From positions 150,933-192,649 of the forward strand of contig LVAM01000005.1 of assembly GCA_001604005.1 (NCBI GenBank): 41,717 nt of DNA, read 5' to 3'. The position numbers and the translations under genes are program-made. Positions 33,702 through 41,363 of this stretch are shown in pieces. Position 1 is the first letter of the stretch. Each line of letters starts with the position of its first letter. A model generated the notes under the pieces. The model was not told where the DNA came from. It searched no databases and saw nothing but the letters and a program-made list of their open reading frames with translations. The stretch is from Clostridiales bacterium Firm_07 (GTDB lineage Bacteria; Bacillota; Clostridia; Oscillospirales; CAG-272).

Positions 33702-33786
33702 GGGAGCGTTCCCGAGTGGCCAAAGGGGACAGACTGTAAATCTGCTGGCACTGCCTTCGGTGGTCCGAATCCACCCGCTCCCACCA
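33702..33786 (+). tRNA. tRNA-Tyr (anticodon GTA), CCA encoded
   Basis: A class II tRNA: acceptor GGGAGCG / CGCTCCC, anticodon GTA in CAGACTGTAAATCTG, a long variable arm, T-arm with GGTCCGAATCC, discriminator A and an encoded CCA. Its last ~17 bases are repeated twice more downstream. Confidence 0.95.
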
Positions 33787-34200
33787 CAAAAACGGCACCC
33801 GAAAGGGTGCCGTTTTTGCGACGGGAGCGCCCCGCGGAGACGGACGCAAGACGCGAGAAAGCGCACGGGCTGAGCGGTTTGAGACGCCTGTTTTCGGCGG
33901 CGCAGAGCCGCGAGTACGTCTTGCCGTTGACGGGCGCAGACCGTCAACAACGAATAGGGCAGAGCCCGTCCACCCGCTCCCACCACAAAAACGGCACCCG
34001 AAAGGGTGCCGTTTTTGCGACGGGAGCGCCCCGTGGAGGCGGACGCAAGACGCGAGGAAGAGCACGGGCGGAGCGGTTTGAGACGCCTGTTTTCGGCGGC
34101 GCAGAGCCGCGAGTACGTCTTGCCGTTGACGGGCGCAGACCGTCAACAACGAATAGGGCAGAGCCCGTCCACCCGCTCCCACCACAAAAACGGCACCCGC
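33770..34200 (+). repeat. 199-bp tandem repeat derived from the tRNA-Tyr 3' end and terminator
   Basis: The 3' end of tRNA-Tyr (TCCACCCGCTCCCACCA) followed by its terminator left arm begins at 33770, about 33969 and about 34168, a fixed spacing of 199 bp. Two units are complete (about five differences counted by eye). The third stops at 34199-34200, in the middle of the terminator hairpin. Each complete unit carries the hairpin AAAAACGGCACCC-GAAA-GGGTGCCGTTTTT and a second hairpin GTTGACGG / CCGTCAAC. Open frames through it on both strands are compositional and have no ribosome sites; I see no gene from 33787 to 34264. Confidence 0.88.
33788..33817 (+). terminator. Terminator of the tRNA pair (GAAA tetraloop)
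   Basis: A 13-bp perfect stem with a GNRA-type GAAA loop and TTTTT, starting two bases after the CCA. An identical copy lies 199 bp downstream, and the left arm alone 398 bp downstream. Confidence 0.9.
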
Positions 34201-34264
34201 TACGATCTTCGGCAAGTACAAGGATGCCCAAACTTATTACAAACCATTTGGAGGACAAATAACT

Positions 34265-34360
34265 ATGATCCAAGAATATGACACGGTCAGAACACTTGTT
34301 GAAAAAGAAGGCTATCCTGCGGGAAGGGTGGGCGTTGTGGTTAGCGTGTATTCGTATTAG
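34265..34360 (+). pseudogene. Truncated DUF4926-like protein fragment
   Basis: A 31-codon frame, MIQEYDTVRTLVEKEG to VVSVYSY, with GGAGG 10 bases upstream. It resembles the first half of DUF4926 proteins (EYDTV... G..AGxVGxVVxVY), which are small and often act as immunity-type partners in toxin loci. The usual second half is missing: a TAG follows VYSY. The surrounding ~150 bases are clearly more AT-rich than the neighbours and abut the broken third tRNA-Tyr repeat, so this looks like the remnant of an acquired piece. A short functional peptide is possible. Confidence 0.45.
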
Positions 34361-34397
34361 AGGCTGTCAACGGCTTGAACAAATAAAACAATCATAT

Positions 34398-34429
34398 CCC
34401 GGCGAGATATTCTCGCCGGGTTTTGTTTT
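34398..34429 (+). terminator. Intrinsic terminator
   Basis: CCCGGCGAGA / TCTCGCCGGG with a 3-base loop followed by TTTTGTTTT, 37 bases past the DUF4926-like fragment. Confidence 0.85.
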
Positions 34430-34521
34430 GCTCCGTCTATGCCTGACAATCTTTTGCGCTTCTATCTGTCCTTCTCTTGGAATATCCTGTTTCGAGAAGT
34501 TTTTTGACGGGGGAGAGCACG

Positions 34522-35091
34522 ATGAAGGTACGCATTACGCCGGGGGCGATACTTCTTTTGGCGGTTTTGCTCGGCACGCGGAGCATTTTCTTTTCGGCGT
34601 CGATCGCGGCGGCGCTCTTGCACGAGACGGGGCATATCGCGGCGGCAAAGGCGCTCGGCATTAAATTGCGGTGCATCGAACTGGATATTACGGGGGCGCG
34701 CCTCTTTCCCGCACGCGCCATTCCTTCCTACAAAAAGGAATGGCTTCTCGCGGCGGCGGGACCGTTCGCTTCGCTCCTTTGCGGAGCGGCGATTCTTGCG
34801 GGAAACCGCTTTTTTGCCGCGTTCGGCACGGCTTCGCTCTCGCTTGCGCTCTTTAATTTACTGCCGATACGGGGATTTGACGGTGGGCGGATGCTGTACG
34901 CGCTCCTTGCCGCACGGCGAGGGGTGGAACGGGCGCGCGCCGTCCTTTTTGCGGGCACGTATCTTTCGCTTCTTTTTTTGTTTGCGCTGTCGGCGTGCCT
35001 GCTGCTTCGCTACGGGCAAAACGTCGCGCTTGCCGTTCTGTCGGCAACGCTTTTTGCCAAACTGTTTCTTTTTGCGGAAGGCGCTTCTTAA
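34522..35091 (+). CDS. Site-2 protease, M50 family (SpoIVFB-like)
   Basis: A 189-residue intramembrane zinc metalloprotease with about five hydrophobic segments. The active-site HETGH (HExxH) lies in the first part, and LPIRGFDGGRML is the second metal-binding (DG) motif. Small size and topology fit SpoIVFB, which cleaves pro-sigma-K in the mother-cell forespore membrane; a general M50 protease is the alternative. The start is ATG 34522 with GGGGGAG upstream; the in-frame ATG at 34477 lacks a site. No partner SpoIVFA is adjacent and I see no clear promoter. Confidence 0.83.
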   Translation: MKVRITPGAILLLAVLLGTRSIFFSASIAAALLHETGHIAAAKALGIKLRCIELDITGARLFPARAIPSYKKEWLLAAAGPFASLLCGAAILAGNRFFAAFGTASLSLALFNLLPIRGFDGGRMLYALLAARRGVERARAVLFAGTYLSLLFLFALSACLLLRYGQNVALAVLSATLFAKLFLFAEGAS

Positions 35092-35218
35092 AAACCGAGA
35101 AAAAACGAGCAATTCGGAGATTTTTCAAGGGATTTCGGAGAAAAATCGGAAAAATACACGATTTTTTCAGGGAGATTACGGCAGGTTTCGATTATTTGCG
35201 AAAATTTTGCGAAAGCTA

Positions 35219-35247
35219 TTGCATTTTGTCGGTATATCTGCTACAAT
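35219..35247 (+). promoter_or_regulatory. Sigma-A promoter of the potABCD operon
   Basis: TTGCAT, 17 bases, TACAAT, 78 bases before the potA ATG. Confidence 0.72.
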
Positions 35248-35262
35248 ATCGCTTGATAGTTT

Positions 35263-35286
35263 GAAACGCCGTCCGCGCGGCGTTTC
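35263..35286 (+). promoter_or_regulatory. Leader hairpin of the pot operon
   Basis: GAAACGCCG / CGGCGTTTC, a 9-bp perfect stem with a 6-base loop in the predicted leader. No T run follows, so it is not a terminator; it may stabilise the mRNA or act in control. Confidence 0.45.
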
Positions 35287-35318
35287 GGCGTCGGAATTTC
35301 AACAACAAAGGAGTATTT

Positions 35319-35372
35319 ATGCGGAATGAACAACACGCTGATCAAACTGTGCTCGATCGACAAGTCTTTTGA
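35319..35372 (+). CDS. Possible 17-codon upstream ORF overlapping the potA start
   Basis: An ATG sits 5 bases after AAAGGAG (35307-35313), the best-placed start codon here, but it opens a +1-shifted frame [17 protein letters not shown] ending with TGA at 35372. The potA ATG is 7 bases further on, 12 bases from the same ribosome site. It could be a regulatory ORF, a chance ATG, or a sign of a base-calling error. Confidence 0.3.
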   Translation: MRNEQHADQTVLDRQVF

Positions 35373-36471
35373 CGGCGAGAGAGTGCTCTGCGGGATCGAT
35401 CTGGACATCCACGACAACGAATTTGTCACACTGCTTGGTCCCTCGGGTTGCGGCAAGACCACGACTTTGCGCATTATCGGAGGTTTCGAGACCCCCGATG
35501 AGGGAGAGGTGCTTTTTGAGGGAGAACGTATCAACGATCTGCCCCCGTATCGCCGTCCCATCAACACGGTTTTCCAAAAATACGCGCTTTTCCCCCATCT
35601 GAACGTTTATGATAACGTGGCGTTCGGATTGCGCCTGCATAAGGTGCCGGAAGAAGAGATCGCGACCCGTGTGCGCGAAATGCTGGAAATGACGGGGCTC
35701 AAAGGTTTTGAAAACCGACGCCCGGCAACGCTTTCCGGCGGTCAGCAACAGCGTGTAGCCATTGCGCGCGCTCTGATCAACAATCCCCGCGTTCTGCTGC
35801 TGGACGAGCCGCTCGGCGCGCTCGACCTCAAACTGCGCAAGGATATGCAAAACGAGCTCAAACGCATCCACAACGCCACCGGCATCACCTTTATCTACGT
35901 CACCCACGATCAGGAAGAGGCGCTTTCGATGTCGGATACGGTGGTGGTGATGGCGGACGGCAAGATCCAACAGATCGGTTCGCCCACCGACATTTACAAC
36001 GAGCCCGTCAACGCCTTTGTGGCGGATTTCATCGGTGAATCCAACATTCTCGACGGTGTGATGCAAAAAGACCGCAAGGCACGCTTCGCGGGACAGACTT
36101 TCGACTGCGTGGACGGCGGCTTTGCCAAAAACGAGCCGGTGGACATCGTGATCCGCCCCGAGGACGTCGACGTGGTGCCGGTGGAAAAAGGTATGCTTTC
36201 CGGCACGGTGACCGGCGTCACTTTCAAGGGCGACTATTACGAGATCATCGTGGACGTGGGCGGTTTCAAGTGGATGATCGAAACTTCCGATTACGTGGCG
36301 CCCGACGCCGAGATCGGACTGTACATCGAGCCGGACGCGATCCACGTGATGAAAAAATCCGAATATTCCGGAAAATTCGGCGATTACTCCACTTTCTCGG
36401 AGGAGATGGACTGGATCTCCGATCCCGATAAAGAGGTGAGCGAAGATGAAGAAACGACTCTCCTTTCTTGA
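35326..36471 (+). CDS. potA: Spermidine/putrescine ABC transporter ATP-binding protein
   Basis: The 381-residue ATPase of the polyamine importer. Walker [10 protein letters not shown] (38-46), Q-loop region [10 protein letters not shown], signature [15 protein letters not shown] (136-150), Walker B VLLLDEP (156-162), H-loop THDQEEAL (His194), then a C-terminal TOBE domain ([18 protein letters not shown]). The start at 35326 gives the normal N-terminus [15 protein letters not shown], but the ribosome site is 12 bases away with an out-of-frame ATG between. It overlaps potB by 26 bases. Confidence 0.94.
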   Translation: MNNTLIKLCSIDKSFDGERVLCGIDLDIHDNEFVTLLGPSGCGKTTTLRIIGGFETPDEGEVLFEGERINDLPPYRRPINTVFQKYALFPHLNVYDNVAFGLRLHKVPEEEIATRVREMLEMTGLKGFENRRPATLSGGQQQRVAIARALINNPRVLLLDEPLGALDLKLRKDMQNELKRIHNATGITFIYVTHDQEEALSMSDTVVVMADGKIQQIGSPTDIYNEPVNAFVADFIGESNILDGVMQKDRKARFAGQTFDCVDGGFAKNEPVDIVIRPEDVDVVPVEKGMLSGTVTGVTFKGDYYEIIVDVGGFKWMIETSDYVAPDAEIGLYIEPDAIHVMKKSEYSGKFGDYSTFSEEMDWISDPDKEVSEDEETTLLS

Positions 36472-37273
36472 GCGCGCCGCGGCGGTGCCGCACCTCGTTT
36501 GGACGTTGCTTTTCATCATCGGTCCGCTTCTTTTCGTGCTGTATTTTGCCTTTACCGACAACGACGGCGCGTTTACGTTTGCCAACATCGCGCACTTATC
36601 TTCCTATGCGCACATTTTCTTCGTGTCGATCTGCTTTTCGGTGGTGGCAACGGCGTTTTGCCTGCTCATCGGCTATCCTTTGGCGCTGGCTATGGCGCGT
36701 GCCAAGCCCTCCACGCAAAAACTTTTGCTCGTCCTTTTGATGTTGCCGATGTGGATCAGCCTACTCATTCGCACCTACTCGCTGATGACGCTCCTTGACA
36801 ACGGCGGGCTTGTCAACTCGCTTTTGCGCGCGATGGGGCTTGCCCCGTGGCATATGGTCGGCACCGGCGGCGCGGTGGTGCTGGGTATGATCTATGATTT
36901 TCTCCCGTATATGGTGCTGCCCATTTATACCTCGATGACCAAACTGGACAAGCGGTATCTCGAGGCGGCGGCGGATCTCGGGTGCAACCCGTGTCAAACG
37001 CTGTTCCGCGTCACGCTGCCGCTCACCGCCCCCGGCATTTTTTCGGGTATCACGATGGTTTTCGTGCCGTCTATTTCCACTTTCTACATCTCGCAAAAGC
37101 TCGGCGGCGGCAACTTCGATCTGATCGGCGATACCATTGAGCGTCAGTTCCAATACACCAGCACTTATCATATCGGCGCGGCTATCTCGCTTGTGATGAT
37201 GCTTCTGATCATTGCGTCGGTGGCGATCTTCGGTCGCTTTGCCGATAAAGAAGAGGAGGGGATGTTGGCGTGA
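36446..37273 (+). CDS. potB: Polyamine ABC transporter permease PotB
   Basis: A 275-residue inner-membrane permease with six hydrophobic segments and the binding-protein-dependent transport EAA loop ([20 protein letters not shown]), which contacts PotA. The start [20 protein letters not shown] is typical. The ATG lies inside the end of potA; the GTGA overlap with potC follows. Confidence 0.93.
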   Translation: MKKRLSFLERAAAVPHLVWTLLFIIGPLLFVLYFAFTDNDGAFTFANIAHLSSYAHIFFVSICFSVVATAFCLLIGYPLALAMARAKPSTQKLLLVLLMLPMWISLLIRTYSLMTLLDNGGLVNSLLRAMGLAPWHMVGTGGAVVLGMIYDFLPYMVLPIYTSMTKLDKRYLEAAADLGCNPCQTLFRVTLPLTAPGIFSGITMVFVPSISTFYISQKLGGGNFDLIGDTIERQFQYTSTYHIGAAISLVMMLLIIASVAIFGRFADKEEEGMLA

Positions 37274-38085
37274 AAACACTTTCTCGTGTCTATATGTGGG
37301 TGATCTTTGCCCTGCTTTATGCCCCGATCCTTGTCCTTGTGATCTTTTCTTTCAACAAAGGCGGTTCTCTCGCCTCGTATACGGGCTTTTCTTTCAAATG
37401 GTACGGGGAACTGTTCCGCGACAGCGTGGCGCTCGATTCCTTGAAAAACTCGTTTCTGCTTGCCGTTTTTTCGGCACTGCTTGCCACGCTGATCGGCACG
37501 CTGGCGGCGCTGGGGCTTGATCGTATGCGCAACAAAATGCTCAAAAGCGCGGTGGAATCCGTCACCAATATCCCGATGATGAATCCCGACATCGTGACGG
37601 GCGTGTCGATGATGCTGCTTTTTGTGGCGTTCGGCGCGATTTTGGGGCTCCGCGATACGCTCGGCAAGGCGACGATGCTCATCGCGCATACCACGTTCAG
37701 CCTGCCCTACGTTATTTTGTCGGTGCTGCCGCGTTTCAAGCAGTTTGATAAAACCCTGCGCGAGGCGGCGCAGGATCTCGGCTGTACGCCGATGCAAAGC
37801 TTTCTCAAAGTGGAATTGCCCGCCATTTTGCCGGGCGTTCTTTCGGGATTGGTGATGGCGTTTACGCTGTCACTTGACGATTTCGTCATCAGCCACTTTG
37901 TCAGTTCTCCCGATTTTCAGACTTTGCCGCTTTACATCTACAATCAAACCGCGCACAATGTGAAATACAGTATGTATGCGCTTTGCACCTTGATCATCGT
38001 CACTATTTTGGCGCTTTTGCTGGTCATCAATTTTGCGGGCGATTTCGGCAAGGGTAAAAAACGGAAGGAGGGCGCGAAAAAATGA
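37270..38085 (+). CDS. potC: Polyamine ABC transporter permease PotC
   Basis: A 271-residue permease with six membrane segments: start VYMWVIFALLYAPILVLVIF, SFNKGGS, the EAA loop LREAAQDLGCTPMQSFLKVEL and the segment FTLSLDDFVISHFVSSP characteristic of PotC/PotI. The start is GTG at 37270, overlapping the potB stop (GTGA). It overlaps potD by four bases. Confidence 0.93.
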   Translation: MKTLSRVYMWVIFALLYAPILVLVIFSFNKGGSLASYTGFSFKWYGELFRDSVALDSLKNSFLLAVFSALLATLIGTLAALGLDRMRNKMLKSAVESVTNIPMMNPDIVTGVSMMLLFVAFGAILGLRDTLGKATMLIAHTTFSLPYVILSVLPRFKQFDKTLREAAQDLGCTPMQSFLKVELPAILPGVLSGLVMAFTLSLDDFVISHFVSSPDFQTLPLYIYNQTAHNVKYSMYALCTLIIVTILALLLVINFAGDFGKGKKRKEGAKK

Positions 38086-39317
38086 GAAGAATAACCGCGT
38101 TTTTGCTGTTGGTCGCGCTCTTTGCGCTTTTCCTGCCGCTCGTCGTTTCCGCAAAACCCGAAACCGTGACGCTTTACGTTTACAACTGGGGCGAATACAT
38201 TTCCGACGGTTCGGAAGGCTCGCTTGACGTCAACGAAGCGTTTGAAGAATGGTATTTTGAAACCTACGGCGTCAAGGTACAGGTCAACTATTCCACTTAT
38301 TCCTCTAACGAGGATATGTACGCCAAGATCTCTTCCGGCGCCGCCAGTTACGACGTCATTTTCCCCTCGGACTATATGGCGGCGCGCCTTATTTCGGAGA
38401 ACCGCGTGCGTCCGCTCAACTTTGATGAGATCCCCAACGTCGAATATATTGATTACAGCAAAATGTTCGGCGACGAAAAGCCGTATTACGATCCCGATAT
38501 GCGCTATACCGTGCCTTATACTTACGGCACCGTCGGCATTATCTACAACACCACGATGGTCGATGAAGAGGATATCGGATCGTGGGATCTGATGTGGAAC
38601 GAAAAATACGCCGGCAACATTCTGCAATTCAACAACTCGCGCGACGCTTTTGCCACCGCGCAGTTCAAACTCGGGTGCAGCCCCAACAGTCTTGACGAGA
38701 GCGAATGGCGGGCGGCGCTGGAAGAATTGAAAAAGCAAAAAGCCGTTTTGCAGGGTTATGTGATGGACGAGATCTACAACAAGATGGAAAACGGCTCGGC
38801 GGCAATTGCGGCCTACTACGCGGGCGATTTTCTCACGATGTATGAGAACAACGAGGATCTTGCCTTCTTCTATCCGGAGGAAGGGACTAACCTCTATACC
38901 GACGTGATGTGCATTCCCGCCGACAGCCGCCACCCCGAAGTGGCGGAGCGCTACATCAACTTTATGCTTTCGGAAGAGCCCGCCATCGCCAATGCGGAGG
39001 CAAATTATTACGCTTCTCCCAACCGTCTGGTTTACGAAAACGAGGACTATCAGGCGGATATGGCGGAAGTGCACGAAGACGCCATTGCCATTCTTTACGA
39101 CATCGACGGACTGAAAACCGAGATTTACGAAAATCTGCCGCCCGAGCAGTTGACGCTTCTCAACGAACTTTGGGAGAGCTTGAAGATCAAAAGCCCGATC
39201 AACGTTTCCATCGTCGTGATGGCGGGTGTGATCGTCGGCGGGTGCGCCGCGATCGCGATCTTTTTCGCGATCCGCAGGAAAAAGCGCCGCCGCATCGTCG
39301 CCGCTCTTTGGCAGTAA
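38082..39317 (+). CDS. potD: Polyamine-binding protein PotD with C-terminal membrane anchor
   Basis: A 411-residue extracellular substrate-binding protein with a type I signal peptide (MRRITAFLLLVALFALFLPL, cleavage near VSA-KP). Typical PotD segments follow: LYVYNWGEYIS, YDVIFPSDYM, PYTYGTVGIIYN, LQFNNSRDAF and AAYYAGDF. No lipobox Cys is present, unlike most Gram-positive binding proteins. Instead residues ~376-397 (SIVVMAGVIVGG...) form a hydrophobic helix followed by RRKKRRR, which would anchor the protein with its tail inside. AAGGAGG is upstream of the ATG. It is the last gene of the operon, followed by a terminator. Confidence 0.92.
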   Translation: MRRITAFLLLVALFALFLPLVVSAKPETVTLYVYNWGEYISDGSEGSLDVNEAFEEWYFETYGVKVQVNYSTYSSNEDMYAKISSGAASYDVIFPSDYMAARLISENRVRPLNFDEIPNVEYIDYSKMFGDEKPYYDPDMRYTVPYTYGTVGIIYNTTMVDEEDIGSWDLMWNEKYAGNILQFNNSRDAFATAQFKLGCSPNSLDESEWRAALEELKKQKAVLQGYVMDEIYNKMENGSAAIAAYYAGDFLTMYENNEDLAFFYPEEGTNLYTDVMCIPADSRHPEVAERYINFMLSEEPAIANAEANYYASPNRLVYENEDYQADMAEVHEDAIAILYDIDGLKTEIYENLPPEQLTLLNELWESLKIKSPINVSIVVMAGVIVGGCAAIAIFFAIRRKKRRRIVAALWQ

Positions 39318-39321
39318 CGAC

Positions 39322-39350
39322 ATCCGCCGCGTTTTGCGCGGCGGATTTTT
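39322..39350 (+). terminator. Terminator of the pot operon
   Basis: A 10-bp stem ATCCGCCGCG / CGCGGCGGAT with a 5-base loop and TTTT, four bases after the potD stop. Confidence 0.86.
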
Positions 39351-39365
39351 CACGGAGGTGACAGC

Positions 39366-40271
39366 GTGCAAGAGAAAAAACGCGATATATGTCGGGGTAT
39401 TTTGTGCCTTGCCCTTCTTTTCGCCCTTGTATTTGCCGCATTGTCGTTTTCCGCTTGCGCCCGCGGCCGGGATACGTTTACCGTGCGGGTGTTGGACGTG
39501 GGGCAGGGAGACGCGATCCTACTCTCCCGCGGCAAACATTTTATGCTCATCGACGCGGCGGACGCCGCCGAACACGATCATCTTTTCGGGCAACTGGCAA
39601 GTGCGGGCGTAAAGCGCTTGGATCGCTTTCTGATCACGCATCCGCATTCCGATCATTGCGGTTGTGCGCGCGCCGTGATCGAACGATATAAGCCCGACGT
39701 TTTGTCCATCTCACCGGTCTCCTCGGAAGATACGGTGTACAAGGAAACGCTTGCCGCCGCCGAAGACGCCGGAACGGTGTGCGAAATCCTGAAAACGGCG
39801 GATACGTTTGATTTTTGCGGCGTCGCTTTTGAAGTGCTGCATACCGGCGGAGAGGACGGAGTCAACAACGCCTGTATCGTTTTGCGCGCGGTATGGGGCG
39901 ATACGGTGTGGCTTTTTATGGGCGACGCCGAGTTTGAAGCCGAAAAAGAATTGTTGTCCCTTTATCCCGCGGAGTATCTCGATTGCGATTTTCTCAAAAT
40001 CGGACATCACGGCTCCGCCAGCAGTACCCGCGCGGAGTTTGTGGCGGCGACCACGCCGGCGTATGCCGCCATTTCCTGCGGAAAGGAAAACTCTTACGGT
40101 TTTCCCGCCGCCGAAGTGCTTGAAAATCTTGCCGCTGTGTCCGCCGAGGTCGGCAGGACCGACCTTGAAGGTTGCCTTGTTTATACGAGCGACGGCAAAT
40201 CCGTGGAACGACAGCAAAGCGAGCGGGTGCGCTATTTTTGGAAAAAGGAGGAAAGCGCCGATGCGAATTGA
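39366..40271 (+). CDS. ComEC/Rec2-like metallo-beta-lactamase lipoprotein
   Basis: A 301-residue exported protein: signal peptide with lipobox FSAC (Cys ~31), then the metallo-beta-lactamase domain seen at the C-terminus of ComEC (VLDVGQGDAILL, ITHPHSDHCG with the HxHxDH metal motif, FMGDAEFEAE, IGHHGSASSTRAEF). It lacks the ComEC membrane channel, so it is the stand-alone surface form, possibly a nuclease or phosphodiesterase; the substrate is unknown. The start is GTG at 39366, 7 bases after GGAGG. It overlaps gluQ by 11 bases. Confidence 0.88.
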   Translation: MQEKKRDICRGILCLALLFALVFAALSFSACARGRDTFTVRVLDVGQGDAILLSRGKHFMLIDAADAAEHDHLFGQLASAGVKRLDRFLITHPHSDHCGCARAVIERYKPDVLSISPVSSEDTVYKETLAAAEDAGTVCEILKTADTFDFCGVAFEVLHTGGEDGVNNACIVLRAVWGDTVWLFMGDAEFEAEKELLSLYPAEYLDCDFLKIGHHGSASSTRAEFVAATTPAYAAISCGKENSYGFPAAEVLENLAAVSAEVGRTDLEGCLVYTSDGKSVERQQSERVRYFWKKEESADAN

Positions 40272-41205
40272 GAAAAAAAGTGATACCGTTGTGGGACGTT
40301 TTGCGCCCACGCCCAGCGCGCGCTTGCACCTCGGCAACGTTCTCTCCGCGCTCCTCTCCTATCTTTCGGCGCGCGCGGCGGGCGGGAAATGGTTGCTTCG
40401 CGTAGAAGATCTGGATGCCGCGCGCTGTCCCTTTATGGGGGAGAATACCAAATGGCTCCTTGACGATCTTGCGTGGTTCGGTTTTTCCTTTGACGGCGAG
40501 GTGCTGTATCAATCCGAGCGCGCCGACGTTTACGAAACGTATTTCAATGTTTTGCGGGAAGAAGGGCTGATCTATCCTTGTTATTGCAGTCGCGCCGAAC
40601 TGCACGACGCCGCGCGTGCGCCGCACCGCGGGGACGGTGTTTTCCTTTATGATAGACGTTGCCTTTTGCGCGCAAGAGAAGGGATCGCGCCGCCGAGTGG
40701 CAAAAAACCCGCTTACCGGGTGTTGGTGCCGGATGCGATCGTATCCTTTACAGACGGTGTGCAGGGCGCGTACGCGGAAAATTTGGAGCGTGACTGCTCG
40801 GATTTCGTCGTGCGCCGCGCAGACGGCGTTTTTGCCTATCAGTTGGCGGTCGTCGTGGATGACGCGCTTTCCGGTGTAAACGAAGTGGTGCGGGGCAATG
40901 ATCTTTTATCCAGCACGCCGCGGCAGATCTTTTTGCAGAAGAGATTGGGTTTCGCCACGCCGCGCTATTTTCATATCCCGCTCTTGTTGGACGCCGCGGG
41001 GCGGCGTCTTTCCAAACGAGAGGGAGACGGCTGTATGGAGAGCGTGCGCGCGAAATATAAAACGCCGGGCTTGGTTTTGGGCGCGCTTGCGGCGGCGGTC
41101 GGTCTCTTGCCTTCTCCCGAGAGTTGCACGCCGGAAGACCTTATCGCACTTTTTTCGTGGGAAAAGATCCCGCGCGGCGACGTCTTGCTTCCGCAAGGAT
41201 TTTGA
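40261..41205 (+). CDS. gluQ: Glutamyl-Q tRNA(Asp) synthetase
   Basis: GluQ-RS attaches glutamate to queuosine 34 of tRNA-Asp. The 314-residue length fits, since there is no anticodon-binding domain. HIGH motif region APTPSARLHLGN (15-26), zinc site CYCSRAE...DRRC, and KMSKS-like RLSKR (249-253) are present; VEDLDAARC and the VRGNDLLSSTPRQ segment are also typical. The start is ATG 40261 with AGGAGG upstream. A much longer in-frame reading overlaps the preceding gene and is spurious. Confidence 0.92.
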   Translation: MRIEKKSDTVVGRFAPTPSARLHLGNVLSALLSYLSARAAGGKWLLRVEDLDAARCPFMGENTKWLLDDLAWFGFSFDGEVLYQSERADVYETYFNVLREEGLIYPCYCSRAELHDAARAPHRGDGVFLYDRRCLLRAREGIAPPSGKKPAYRVLVPDAIVSFTDGVQGAYAENLERDCSDFVVRRADGVFAYQLAVVVDDALSGVNEVVRGNDLLSSTPRQIFLQKRLGFATPRYFHIPLLLDAAGRRLSKREGDGCMESVRAKYKTPGLVLGALAAAVGLLPSPESCTPEDLIALFSWEKIPRGDVLLPQGF

Positions 41206-41238
41206 CGCGCTTTTTCAAAAAAAGTTTTGCGAAAAGAC

Positions 41239-41267
41239 TTGACAAGCGGGCGGGGATTGAGTATAAT
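41239..41267 (+). promoter_or_regulatory. Perfect-consensus sigma-A promoter of tRNA-Leu
   Basis: TTGACA, 17 bases, TATAAT; the tRNA begins 12 bases later. Confidence 0.88.
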
Positions 41268-41278
41268 AATACCGTCGC

Positions 41279-41363
41279 GCGAGAGTGGCGGAACTGGCAG
41301 ACGCGCACGTTTGAGGGGCGTGTGGTTTACACCGTACGGGTTCAAGTCCCGTTTCTCGCACCA
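41279..41363 (+). tRNA. tRNA-Leu (anticodon GAG), CCA encoded
   Basis: A class II tRNA: acceptor GCGAGAG / TTCTCGC (one G-U), D-arm GCG / CGC, anticodon stem CACGT / GCGTG with loop TTGAGGG (GAG), a variable arm, T-arm with GGTTCAAGTCC, discriminator A and CCA. Confidence 0.93.

Noticed and set aside
33770-34200. CRISPR array
   Set aside because: The 199-bp units are far too long, the copies are contiguous with no variable spacers, and no cas gene is present.
33633-34262. Long open frames on both strands through the tRNA-Tyr repeats
   Set aside because: They run through tRNA genes and terminators, have no ribosome sites, and their apparent repeats simply mirror the 199-bp DNA repeat.
37944-39371. 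Long minus-strand frame opposite potD
   Set aside because: The product has no recognisable domain and mirrors a well-conserved plus-strand gene.
39808-40260. N-terminal extension of gluQ
   Set aside because: It overlaps the ComEC-like gene in another frame. The true GluQ start (MRIEKKSDTVVGRFAPTPS) is at 40261 with a good ribosome site.
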